64,000 nucleotides of DNA from NCBI RefSeq assembly GCF_042684705.1, contig NZ_JBHULZ010000004.1:72806-136805 (forward strand), given 5' to 3'. Numbering within the stretch: position 1 is the stretch's first letter; every line of letters begins with the position of its first letter. Positions 14,644 through 22,255 of the stretch are shown piece after piece. The position numbers and the translations under genes were made by a program. This DNA comes from Mesonia sediminis. Lineage in GTDB: Bacteria > Bacteroidota > Bacteroidia > Flavobacteriales > Flavobacteriaceae. The notes under the pieces are model-generated. The model was not told the origin of the DNA. It searched no databases and worked only from the letters and a program-made list of their open reading frames with translations.

Positions 14644-16611
14644 TTATTCTACATCCTCACCTAAAGACCACTCTAACTCAATGTCAGAATCTTTTGGTGA
14701 AACACGTATATATCCTTGCATTTCTTGATGAAGAGCAGAACAGAAATCTGTACAATAGAATGGCCATACTCCTACTTGTTTAGGTTCCCAAACCGAAGTT
14801 TTAGTTTGACCTGGCATAATTAACAACTCAGAGTTGTTTTGCCCTATAATTGCAAATCCGTGTGGTACATCAAAATCTTGCTCTAAGTTAGTGATGTGGA
14901 AGTAAACTTTATCGCCTACTTTAATTCCTTCAATATTATCTGGCGAGAAGTGACTACGTATTGTTGTCATATATACGTGTACTACATTACCTTCACGAAC
15001 TACCTTAGTTTCGGCTTCGCTTTTTGCTGCAAATGGGTGTGTGTTCTCACTCAACTTATAAAATTTCTTTGAATTAGGCGCTACTTTATCTGCTTTAATA
15101 GCAGCAGCGTAGTGTGGCTCACCGTGAGTTGGGAAATCTAGCAGCAATTCCATTTTCTCTCCAGAAATATCATATAATTGCGCAGAGTGCTCTAATTCTG
15201 GTCCAGTTGGTAAATAACGATCTTTAGTAATTTTGTTCATCGCAAACATATACTTGCCATCTGGCTCTCTTGAGTTACCTCCTGCAATTGTTAAGTGCCC
15301 TACAGAGTAATAAGTAGGTTTTCTATCAATAACTTCCCAAGTACCTAATTTCCATTTCACAACCTCAGAAGAGATAAAGAAAGTAGTGTAGGCATTTCCT
15401 TTGTCATCAAATTCGGTATGAAGAGGTCCTAATCCTGCTTGCTCTACTTGTCCTGCCAATACATCTTCAAAACTTAAAATAGGAATACCGTAAGCTTCAC
15501 CTTCAAACTTTTCATTTTTTATTGCCTCTTGCATTTTTTCAAAGGAGTGAACAGTTAAGTTAGCCGATAATTTACCATTACCTACAATGTACTTACCATC
15601 TGGTGATACATCACAACCGTGAGGTGATTTAGGTGTTGGCAGCAAGTAAACCGCACCAGGAACTTCTGTAGGATCAATTACCCGTACCTCTTTTTTCATA
15701 GTTGAAGTAGCGGTATGAGAATTATGATCATACACGTTATGCGCATAATTCGAAGGCATCATTTTTCCTCCACCATTGTTAATGTACTCTTCAATTTTTT
15801 TCCAGTTTACAGCTGCGATAAAATCCTTATCATTTTGCGAAGCGTTTACCTCTAATAAAGTGCTTGCTTCTTCTGTATTATAAGTTGTAAAGAAGAACCA
15901 ACCGTGAGAATCGCCTCGACCTGGGTGAGAAAGATCGTAATTAAATCCTGGCATTAACAATTGGAATTTTATATCCATATGCCCAGTTTCTTTTTCAACT
16001 CCAATAAAAGACAAGGCTCCTTTAAATTTACCTTTATACTCTTTTATGCTGATATCTTGTTGCGGAACAGGAACAGAGAATCTAGTCCCGGCTACTACAT
16101 ACTCAGTGTTTTCAGTTACAAAAGAAGAACTGTGATTCCCTGCACTATTCGGCACCTCAATAATTTCCACTGTTTCAAAAGTTTCTAAATCGATTCTCGC
16201 GATTCTAGGTGTGTTGTTTTCATTTATAAAAATCCAACGTCCGTCAGTTACCCCTTCAGTTTGTGAAATATCTGGGTGGTGCGAATCTCCCCAAGGGATA
16301 AAACCATGCGAGGTATTTAACATTGGCTTTGTTTCTTCTGAGTAGCCATAACCTGAAGTTGGAAATTGACTAAAAACAGGAATTTCTTTAAATAATCTTC
16401 CCGAAGGCAAACCATAAACGGTTAAATTTCCGCTATATCCTCCAGATATAAATGCATAATACTCGTCCTGTTCTCCAGGTGCTACGTAAACTTTTTCTGC
16501 TGCGCTGCTATTTAAAGCACCTCCAGCACTACTTTTCTTGTTGACATTGTCACCACAACTCATCATCGCTGCGGCAGCTAAGAGCCCAATACCTAAGTTT
16601 AGAATTTTCAT
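14644..16611 (-). CDS. nosZ: Nitrous oxide reductase, clade II (Sec-type), predicted lipoprotein
   Basis: NosZ reduces N2O to N2 with a CuA electron-entry centre and the catalytic CuZ cluster. The 655-residue protein has a Sec-type signal and no Tat twin arginine, which marks clade II. The signal ends in AAAMMSC (C19), so it is predicted to be lipid-anchored. The CuA ligands are H584, C620, C624, H628 and M631 in YCTDFCSALHQEMQGY. Asp follows where clade I has the Trp of CSWFC. CuZ histidine blocks include GDSHHPD, NHSS, HSHT, PHGCDVSPDG and GEPHYA. It lies 17 bases after the cytochrome c gene, which is a plausible electron donor. Confidence 0.97.
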   Translation of the reverse strand: MKILNLGIGLLAAAAMMSCGDNVNKKSSAGGALNSSAAEKVYVAPGEQDEYYAFISGGYSGNLTVYGLPSGRLFKEIPVFSQFPTSGYGYSEETKPMLNTSHGFIPWGDSHHPDISQTEGVTDGRWIFINENNTPRIARIDLETFETVEIIEVPNSAGNHSSSFVTENTEYVVAGTRFSVPVPQQDISIKEYKGKFKGALSFIGVEKETGHMDIKFQLLMPGFNYDLSHPGRGDSHGWFFFTTYNTEEASTLLEVNASQNDKDFIAAVNWKKIEEYINNGGGKMMPSNYAHNVYDHNSHTATSTMKKEVRVIDPTEVPGAVYLLPTPKSPHGCDVSPDGKYIVGNGKLSANLTVHSFEKMQEAIKNEKFEGEAYGIPILSFEDVLAGQVEQAGLGPLHTEFDDKGNAYTTFFISSEVVKWKLGTWEVIDRKPTYYSVGHLTIAGGNSREPDGKYMFAMNKITKDRYLPTGPELEHSAQLYDISGEKMELLLDFPTHGEPHYAAAIKADKVAPNSKKFYKLSENTHPFAAKSEAETKVVREGNVVHVYMTTIRSHFSPDNIEGIKVGDKVYFHITNLEQDFDVPHGFAIIGQNNSELLIMPGQTKTSVWEPKQVGVWPFYCTDFCSALHQEMQGYIRVSPKDSDIELEWSLGEDVE

Positions 16612-16628
16612 GTTTATTTATTTTTGGT

Positions 16629-17135
16629 TTATAGTGTTCTAAAATACTCCAAGACTTGTCTCGCTTCTTCCTCGGTTAAGCCTTGATTAGCCATTGGTGA
16701 TCCATTAAATTCTATCAATAAATCTTTAGCCAAAGGATCTTCTCTCACCATTCGTTCTGGCGCCAAAATCATATTCATCACCCATTCTGGAGATCTACGC
16801 TCTAAAATTCCCTTAGGTGCGGGCCCTATAAAACGCTTATCAACTTTATGGCAAGCTGTACACATTTTCTCATATACTTCTTTCCCTTTGGCTGCCATAG
16901 CTTGATCTATATCTGCAGGTAAATCAACACTGGTGATAGGACCTACCCCTTTGTTATCTAAATCTACACGTTTAGAAGCTGGAACCTTATCGGCTTTTTT
17001 CTCCTTTTTTACTGGTTCAGCTTGATTTAAAGTAATTTTCTCCTTTTTCTCTTCTTTCTTGTTGTCTCCTCCACAGCTTACTAGTATTCCTGCAAAAGCT
17101 AACATAAGAACGCTTAATTTTAAATAGTTTTTCAT
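16629..17135 (-). CDS. Monohaem cytochrome c lipoprotein, first gene of the nos operon
   Basis: This 168-residue predicted lipoprotein (lipobox LVSC, C21) has a Lys/Glu-rich linker (about 25-60) and a class I cytochrome c domain. The haem motif is CTACH (92-96), and M148 in GSPMANQGLT is the likely distal ligand. It is 17 bases upstream of nosZ. Both proteins are predicted to be anchored in the same membrane leaflet, so it probably passes electrons to the NosZ CuA site. That role is inferred from position. A TATCTTTG box on the minus strand (17174-17167) is its promoter. Confidence 0.9.
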   Translation of the reverse strand: MKNYLKLSVLMLAFAGILVSCGGDNKKEEKKEKITLNQAEPVKKEKKADKVPASKRVDLDNKGVGPITSVDLPADIDQAMAAKGKEVYEKMCTACHKVDKRFIGPAPKGILERRSPEWVMNMILAPERMVREDPLAKDLLIEFNGSPMANQGLTEEEARQVLEYFRTL

Positions 17136-17166
17136 TGTTACTGATTTTTCGGTTATTAAATCGAAA

Positions 17167-17174
17167 CAAAGATA
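17167..17174 (-). promoter_or_regulatory. -7 box of the cytochrome c-nosZ operon
   Basis: TATCTTTG on the minus strand fits TAnnTTTG and lies about 32 bases before the cytochrome c start codon. No clear TTTG -33 element is visible, which would suit an activator- or repressor-controlled promoter. Confidence 0.6.
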
Positions 17175-17217
17175 AGGGAGTATAGATTTTTAAAATATGA
17201 CTAATATCATTAAAAAA

Positions 17218-17229
17218 GACTTTTTTGTC
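17218..17229. promoter_or_regulatory. Candidate NO-responsive operator, nos/rrf2 copy
   Basis: GACTTTTTTGTC is a GAC/GTC inverted repeat. It overlaps the -33 region of the Rrf2 gene and lies between the divergent nos and rrf2 promoters. A near copy (10 of 12 bases) stands before ric at 17728-17739. The sequence is T-rich, so chance is possible. Confidence 0.4.
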
Positions 17230-17251
17230 CTGATCATGTACTCTATCTTTG
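17224..17251 (+). promoter_or_regulatory. Promoter of the Rrf2-family gene
   Basis: TTTG at 17224-17227 and TATCTTTG at 17244-17251 are 16 bases apart, slightly short of the usual spacing. Only four bases separate the -7 box from the ATG at 17256, so the mRNA is probably leaderless. Confidence 0.6.
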
Positions 17252-17255
17252 CAGT

Positions 17256-17708
17256 ATGATTAATAAAAGTGGTATTTTTTCTAAATCTTGTTCGCACGCT
17301 TTAAAAGCTGCAACTTATGTAGGTCAAAAAGGACTGGAAAATAAAGCAGTTAAACTTAAAGATATAGCTGAAGAAATTAATAGTCCTCTAGCCTTTACAG
17401 CCAAAATTTTACAGAAATTGGTTAAAGCAAACATTATTGAAAGTAACAGAGGGGCCAAAGGTGGTTTTTTTGTTACCCCAGTGAATCTTAAAAAAGTAGT
17501 TTTAAAAGATATTGTTTTTGCTATTGACGGAGAAGGTTCTTATAACGGTTGTGCTTTAGGATTTGAAAAATGTAGTGCATCAAAACCCTGCGCTCTGCAT
17601 TTTCAAATTTTACCTATCCGAGAAAAATTAAAGGAAACCTTAGTAAGCACAACCTTGGAAGATTTAGCTAGAGCAGTTGATGAAAACACTACTTTTTTAA
17701 AAGAATAA
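17256..17708 (+). CDS. Rrf2 family transcriptional regulator with Fe-S cysteines, NsrR-like
   Basis: This 150-residue winged-helix regulator has an N-terminal helix-turn-helix (KLKDIAEEINSPLAFTAKIL, 33-52), a wing with SNRGAKGGFF (63-72), and three cysteines C99, C106 and C112 in NGCALGFEKCSASKPC. That spacing is the [Fe-S] ligand pattern of NsrR and IscR. Its position between the nos operon and ric, both linked to nitrogen oxides, favours an NO-sensing NsrR-like role over IscR, but this is inference. It is transcribed divergently from nos, and ric follows after 45 bases. ATG 17256 is the only plausible start. Confidence 0.88.
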   Translation: MINKSGIFSKSCSHALKAATYVGQKGLENKAVKLKDIAEEINSPLAFTAKILQKLVKANIIESNRGAKGGFFVTPVNLKKVVLKDIVFAIDGEGSYNGCALGFEKCSASKPCALHFQILPIREKLKETLVSTTLEDLARAVDENTTFLKE

Positions 17709-17727
17709 AAAATTTATATCTAAATCG

Positions 17728-17739
17728 GACATTCTTGTC
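17728..17739. promoter_or_regulatory. Candidate NO-responsive operator, ric copy
   Basis: GACATTCTTGTC is an inverted repeat (GACA/TGTC) 14 bases before the ric ATG. It matches the site at 17218-17229 in 10 of 12 bases, and the following five bases are similar too. Confidence 0.4.
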
Positions 17740-17753
17740 TTAATTAATGCGTT

Positions 17754-18485
17754 ATGGAGAATATATTGAATAAACAAATTGGAGAGCTAGTAGCTCAAGA
17801 CTACCGAACTGCAGCTATTTTTAATGCATACGGAATTGATTTTTGCTGTCGCGGAAATCGAAAAGTGAATGATGTTTGTGATCTAAAAAAAATAAACAAG
17901 CAACAATTGGAGAATCAATTACAGCATGTTTTCACCGAAAAAACAACAGGCGAACCAGATTTTAGAGCTTGGCCTCTGGATTTATTAGCCGATTATATCG
18001 AGAAAACACATCATCGCTATGTAAGTGAAAAAAGTCCTGTCTTGCAACAATTCTTAACCAAGTTATGCAAAGTACATGGCGAAAGACATCCGGAGTTATT
18101 TACCATTCACGATGCTTTTAATGCCTTAGCCAAAGAATTGGCTTCGCATATGAAAAAAGAAGAATTAATACTCTTCCCGTTTATCAGAAAAATGATCAAC
18201 CATAAACTTACTCATCAACCGCTAGAAAGGCCGCATTTTGGCAGTGTTGAAAATCCTATTAACATGATGGAACATGAGCATACCGAAGCCGGCGAATTAC
18301 TGCAGGTTATAGAAAAAAACACAAATAGCTACGCCCCCCCAGCCGATGCTTGTAATACTTACCGCGTGACCTTTGCGATGCTAAAAGAATTTGAAGAGGA
18401 TTTACACAAACATATACACCTCGAAAATAATATCTTGTTTCCTAAAGCAATCGCTTTAGAAAAAGAGCAAGATGTTGCTGTTTAA
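17754..18485 (+). CDS. ric: Iron-sulfur cluster repair di-iron protein (Ric/ScdA/YtfE)
   Basis: Ric repairs Fe-S clusters damaged by nitric oxide or peroxide. The 243-residue protein has the N-terminal ScdA_N domain with GIDFCCRGNR (C31, C32) and a C-terminal hemerythrin-like four-helix domain. The di-iron ligands appear in ETHHRY, HGERHPEL, HMKKEELILFPF, MEHEHTEAGELL and HKHIHLENNILFPK. It follows the Rrf2 gene by 45 bases and shares a candidate operator with the nos promoter region. A strong palindromic terminator follows. Confidence 0.95.
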   Translation: MENILNKQIGELVAQDYRTAAIFNAYGIDFCCRGNRKVNDVCDLKKINKQQLENQLQHVFTEKTTGEPDFRAWPLDLLADYIEKTHHRYVSEKSPVLQQFLTKLCKVHGERHPELFTIHDAFNALAKELASHMKKEELILFPFIRKMINHKLTHQPLERPHFGSVENPINMMEHEHTEAGELLQVIEKNTNSYAPPADACNTYRVTFAMLKEFEEDLHKHIHLENNILFPKAIALEKEQDVAV

Positions 18486-18502
18486 TTTTACTTTTTTTCA
18501 AC

Positions 18503-18534
18503 AGAAACGCTCGGGTGTACACCCGAGCGTTTCT
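18503..18534. terminator. Perfect 32-base palindrome, bidirectional terminator after ric
   Basis: Bases 18503-18518 are the exact reverse complement of 18519-18534, giving a GC-rich 16-bp arm with practically no loop. It is flanked by T-rich sequence on the left and lies between the convergent ric and DUF2383 genes. Confidence 0.8.
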
Positions 18535-18552
18535 AGTTTATTTTAATACCTA

Positions 18553-18999
18553 TTATGAAATAACTTCCCAGTTCGAAGCACTTTGTTTCGCTTGCGCAAT
18601 TTGTTGTCTTTGATTTCTTAGAATATCTTTTGTAGTACCCGGTAAAGTAGACTCCGCTAAAATTTCATCATAATCTTCAAGAGCAGCTTCTTCCCCTCGT
18701 TGTACTTCTTTCATAACGGTTTCATTCTCATTTCCTGAAAAAGCAGTTTTAACATCCATCCACGTTCGGTGTAAAGAGCCCTTTGCACTTCCTCCTTTAT
18801 CTGGCTCTTGATCAAAAGCTCTAATTTCTTGCTTAATCTCGTGACCAAAATTATAGCGTTGTTGCGCTTGCTCTTGTAAAAACGACTTCATCTTCGCATC
18901 TTTAACGTTATCTGCCGCTTCTTTATAACCTTTTTCGGCATCATAGGTTTTTTCTAGTAGTTGGTTTAATTTGTCTGCGACTTCTTTTCTAAATTCCAT
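18553..18999 (-). CDS. PA2169-type DUF2383 four-helix-bundle protein
   Basis: This soluble 148-residue all-helical protein belongs to the PA2169/DUF2383 ferritin-like family. Typical blocks are LNQLLEKTYDAEKGYKEAADNV near the N-terminus, LHRTWMDVKTAF in the middle and EEAALEDYDEIL. Members are often induced by stress but their function is unknown. I chose the ATG at 18999 (MEFRKEVADKLNQLL) over an upstream start at 19065, because the extra 22 residues are not family-like. It is a single gene converging on ric. Confidence 0.85.
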   Translation of the reverse strand: MEFRKEVADKLNQLLEKTYDAEKGYKEAADNVKDAKMKSFLQEQAQQRYNFGHEIKQEIRAFDQEPDKGGSAKGSLHRTWMDVKTAFSGNENETVMKEVQRGEEAALEDYDEILAESTLPGTTKDILRNQRQQIAQAKQSASNWEVIS

Positions 19000-19169
19000 A
19001 GTTTTAAGTTTTTTAATTTCCTCTAATTTACGACACCAAAGCCATTTAAAGCGCTGTATTAACACAGGCTTATTATGCCATTAACTAAGATTAACGTTAG
19101 CCTTATAGCCCTTAAAATAATTTTAAGATTTCATCAACTTAAACCAAATATCTTACTACATTTTATTTT

Positions 19170-19634
19170 TCAATCTTTTTCTAAAAGCCTAGTTTTTACA
19201 ATACTATCCTGTAATGCTTTTAGATTTTTAGTATTTATAATAAGTAAATGCTTGCTTCCCTTAAATTTTATACCCAAACCTAACCCTGGCTTATTACAAA
19301 AAAATATGTTCCCCTGGTAATCCGATTTCCAGCCAATACCATACCACCAAGGTATTTTCCTAACACAAAATTCATTTACATCAACTCCTGTCAAATCAAT
19401 CTTTTTACGAATTATTCCTAGGCCAAAAACGATTAAAATAGCATTTTGCTCAACACGGATGAGCATTCTATAAAACAAGGCAAGCATTAAACTGATGAGT
19501 CCTAACGCAATAAGGAGTCCCAAAGGGTTTTCTCCTCTTGCACTAATACTAATTGCTCCCAAAAGACTTAGTAGCCATAAAATAATGAGTAATAAATTTA
19601 AAAATTTAGGGTATTGTTTTTCCTCGTAAACCAT
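19170..19634 (-). CDS. Hypothetical membrane protein, PH-domain-like C-terminus
   Basis: I do not recognise a named family. The 154-residue protein has two adjacent membrane segments (about 11-32 and 38-57), then a soluble beta-rich part (RVEQNAILIVFGLGIIRKKIDL and GLGIKFKGSKHLLIINTKN) and a short C-terminal helix. Two hydrophobic helices followed by a barrel of this length resemble bacterial PH-like membrane proteins. It lies alone between the DUF2383 gene and the E1 gene, both on the same strand. Confidence 0.6.
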   Translation of the reverse strand: MVYEEKQYPKFLNLLLIILWLLSLLGAISISARGENPLGLLIALGLISLMLALFYRMLIRVEQNAILIVFGLGIIRKKIDLTGVDVNEFCVRKIPWWYGIGWKSDYQGNIFFCNKPGLGLGIKFKGSKHLLIINTKNLKALQDSIVKTRLLEKD

Positions 19635-19639
19635 CGCAA

Positions 19640-19679
19640 AAAATAAAAAGCCAGCTTGAAACCTTTCAGGCTGACTTTT
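19640..19679 (-). terminator. Terminator of the 2-oxoacid dehydrogenase E1 gene
   Basis: A 16-base imperfect stem (19664-19679 with 19646-19661, one mismatch and one wobble) has a tight loop and is followed on the minus strand by a T-rich run. It lies 22 bases past the E1 stop codon. Confidence 0.7.
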
Positions 19680-19700
19680 ACATTAAAATCACCAATTTGG

Positions 19701-21803
19701 TTAATAATTTAATAAAGATTGAATTTTAGATTTCACTTTCTCTGTAGAAGGAATCATAGTTTCTTCTAACGTTGAGTTTAAAGGTATCGCAGGCATATTT
19801 TCTGAGCCTATCGTCATTACTGGAGCATCTAAAGATTTGAAACATTTTTCTTGTATTTTTCCCGATAAAGCTCTTGCAAAAGTATTGTCGGACGGCTCTT
19901 CGGTTACAACTAAACATTTGCCGCATTTCTTTACGGATTTCATTATCGTCTCCTCATCAAGTGGATGTAAAGTTCGTAAATCTACCACTTCAATTTGATC
20001 TTGTAGACCTAATTCCGCGGAAGCGTTCACGGCCCAATGCACGCCCATCCCATAAGTAATAATACTCAAGGTCTCTTTGTCTTCTTGCTTCCAGATTTCT
20101 TGTAAAATCCAAGCTTTTCCAAATGGCAACACATAGTCTTCACTCGGCTCTATAGAGGTTGCCCCCTTGGTTCCCGGCACTTTGCTCCAGTACAATCCTT
20201 TGTGTTCAAAAATTACTACCGGATTTGGGTCGTAATAAGCGGCTTTCATCAATCCTTTTAAATCGGCTCCGTTACTAGGATAAGCTATTTTTACACCTCT
20301 AATATTACTTACCACACTTTCTACCGAAGAAGAGTGATAAGGACCACCGCTACCGTATGCGCCAATAGGCACTCGCAACACCATAGATACTGGCCACTTG
20401 CCATTAGACAAAAAGCAGCTTCGACTTACTTCTGTAAACAGTTGGTTTAATCCTGGCCAGATATAATCGGCAAATTGTACCTCAACAATTGGTTTCAAGC
20501 CAACCGCAGACATACCTACGGTAGACCCTATTATAAAAGCCTCTTGTATTGGGGTGTTGAACACGCGGTTATCTCCAAACTTTTGCGCTAAGGTGGCAGC
20601 TTCTCTAAACACACCTCCTAATCTGCCGCCAACATCTTGCCCGTATAGCAAGCATTCTTTATGCTTCTTCATCAGCTCTTCAATAGCAAAAAGAGCACAA
20701 TCAACCATCACCACCTTATCTGCGCCTTCTGGTGAACGCTCTCCTTTTTCTTCGGTAATCGGTGTTGGTGCAAAATCATGCGTAAATAAATCTTCTGGCT
20801 TAGGATCTTCTGCTTGTAGTGCTTCTTGGTAATGTTCTTTTACTTTTACGCGTGCCAGAGCTTCTATGGCTTCGATTTCATCTTCCGTAAAGTTATTTTC
20901 CGCGAGGTATTCTTTCATTTTAGGATACGGGTCGCGTGTTTTTGCCTCCTCTAAATCATCACGATAAAACTCCATACGCACCCCCGAAGTATGGTGATTT
21001 AGCAAAGGTACTTTGGCATGAATCAATATGGGTCTTCTTTCTTTACGGATGGTTTTTAGTGCATTTTGAACCGTGGTATAGCTTTCTTCAAAATTGGTAC
21101 CGTCAATCGAGAAGGCTTCTAAACCTTTGAAACCTTGTGCATACTCAGCGGCGTTTTGGGCTCTTGTTTCAGCCTCATTGGCCGAGATATCCCAACCATT
21201 ATCTTGAACCAAATACAAAATAGGTAGTTTTTTAAGAACAGCCATTTGTAAGGCCTCGGCAACCTCTCCTTCTGTAACAGAAGCATCCCCTAAAGAGCAC
21301 ACCACGACCGGTTTTTCTCCGTTTACCAAAGCTTCCTCTTGTCCCATTTGCTTATAGAAAGCATACTTTTCATCTTCGGTAAACAAATCGCCACCTTCAC
21401 GATAATGCATCCCTAGAGCTACACCAGTTGCGGGAATGGCTTGCATTCCTGTAGCTGAACTTTGATGCGGGATCTTAGGTTTATCGGCATCTTTTAAACT
21501 GGGATGCGAATAATAAGTGCGGCCGCCAGAAAACGGATCATCCTTTTTTGCTAGTACTTGAAGCATTAGATCTTTAGGCTGCATACCTATAGATAGCAAA
21601 ATAGAGTCGTCTCTATAATAGGGAAACACGTAATCTTGCGGTAGCAGTTGCATACCTACAGCAATTTGAATCACTTCATGTCCACGAGAAGTGGCATGCA
21701 CATATTTAGATACGGTTTTAAAATTCTCTTCGTATAACTCTGTTAAGGCTTTCGCGGTACACAGGTTAGAGAAGGCTTTTTTTAGTATATCTTTTTTAAT
21801 CAT
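19701..21803 (-). CDS. 2-oxoacid dehydrogenase E1, fused alpha and beta subunits
   Basis: This 700-residue thiamine-diphosphate enzyme joins the E1-alpha (about 1-340) and E1-beta (about 365-700) chains. The alpha part has the ThDP/Mg motif GDASVTEGEVAEAL...VQDNGWDIS and the substrate-loop TSGVRMEFYRDDLEEA. The beta part has the YGQDVGGRLGGVFREAATL and PIQEAFIIGSTVGMSAVG blocks. Fused E1 of this kind is common in Bacteroidetes and is usually annotated as branched-chain or general 2-oxoacid dehydrogenase. The matching E2 gene lies upstream on the same strand; no E3 is in the window. An ASAE-coding copy of the TTCCGCGGAAGC palindrome is at 20013-20024. Confidence 0.93.
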   Translation of the reverse strand: MIKKDILKKAFSNLCTAKALTELYEENFKTVSKYVHATSRGHEVIQIAVGMQLLPQDYVFPYYRDDSILLSIGMQPKDLMLQVLAKKDDPFSGGRTYYSHPSLKDADKPKIPHQSSATGMQAIPATGVALGMHYREGGDLFTEDEKYAFYKQMGQEEALVNGEKPVVVCSLGDASVTEGEVAEALQMAVLKKLPILYLVQDNGWDISANEAETRAQNAAEYAQGFKGLEAFSIDGTNFEESYTTVQNALKTIRKERRPILIHAKVPLLNHHTSGVRMEFYRDDLEEAKTRDPYPKMKEYLAENNFTEDEIEAIEALARVKVKEHYQEALQAEDPKPEDLFTHDFAPTPITEEKGERSPEGADKVVMVDCALFAIEELMKKHKECLLYGQDVGGRLGGVFREAATLAQKFGDNRVFNTPIQEAFIIGSTVGMSAVGLKPIVEVQFADYIWPGLNQLFTEVSRSCFLSNGKWPVSMVLRVPIGAYGSGGPYHSSSVESVVSNIRGVKIAYPSNGADLKGLMKAAYYDPNPVVIFEHKGLYWSKVPGTKGATSIEPSEDYVLPFGKAWILQEIWKQEDKETLSIITYGMGVHWAVNASAELGLQDQIEVVDLRTLHPLDEETIMKSVKKCGKCLVVTEEPSDNTFARALSGKIQEKCFKSLDAPVMTIGSENMPAIPLNSTLEETMIPSTEKVKSKIQSLLNY
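20013..20024. repeat. Iterated palindrome TTCCGCGGAAGC, copy in E1
   Basis: One of three exact copies (others at 23282-23293 and 45556-45567). Read in the gene it encodes A-S-A-E with codons GCT TCC GCG GAA. Confidence 0.6.
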
Positions 21804-21853
21804 TTTTTATTTTTTTAGAATCACGAAACAAGACGCTTTGAACCACGACTATT

Positions 21854-22222
21854 TCAGTTAATAGAATCAAGACTGTCAATAAAATTCGAGATTTTACTTT
21901 GTAATTTTTGTACTTTACTCTCTAAATTCAAATAACTTTCTTCTGAAAGAAAATTTTGACGATAACAAACTGCCAATTGGGTTTCCCATTCATAGGCAGA
22001 ACCTAAGCTATCTTCTAAATATTTTACAAAATGTTTATCAGTTCGTTTACTGGAACCTTCCGAGATATTAGAAGCAATAGATACAGAACAACGATTCATT
22101 TGCGTTCTCAATCCATATCTCTCATAATCTGGTAAAGTGGCCGTAAAGAGATAGTTCTCATCTATTAACTCCACCGCTTCTTTCCAGATTTGTAATTTTT
22201 TAAAATTATGTCTTCGCATCAA
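21854..22222 (-). CDS. Four-helix-bundle protein, S23/IVP family, copy 1
   Basis: This protein of about 122 residues belongs to the family first seen as ORFs inside 23S rRNA intervening sequences. Seen: LQIWKEAVELIDENY, RYGLRTQMNRCSVSIASNISEGSS, then KYLEDSLGSAYEWETQLAVCYR. Proteins of the family form pentamer-like helical bundles; their role is unclear. The gene lies between E2 and E1 of the 2-oxoacid dehydrogenase, 33 bases after the E2 stop, and looks like an insertion into that operon. A divergent paralogue is at 28561-28929. Confidence 0.88.
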   Translation of the reverse strand: MMRRHNFKKLQIWKEAVELIDENYLFTATLPDYERYGLRTQMNRCSVSIASNISEGSSKRTDKHFVKYLEDSLGSAYEWETQLAVCYRQNFLSEESYLNLESKVQKLQSKISNFIDSLDSIN

Positions 22223-22255
22223 ATTTTATTTAGTCCTGTTACAAAATGTCCTGCA

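Noticed and set aside
20554..20832. Open frames antisense to the E1 gene (also antisense to hemL, nosZ and hutU)
   Set aside because: They lie wholly inside strongly conserved genes on the other strand and show no domain or promoter.
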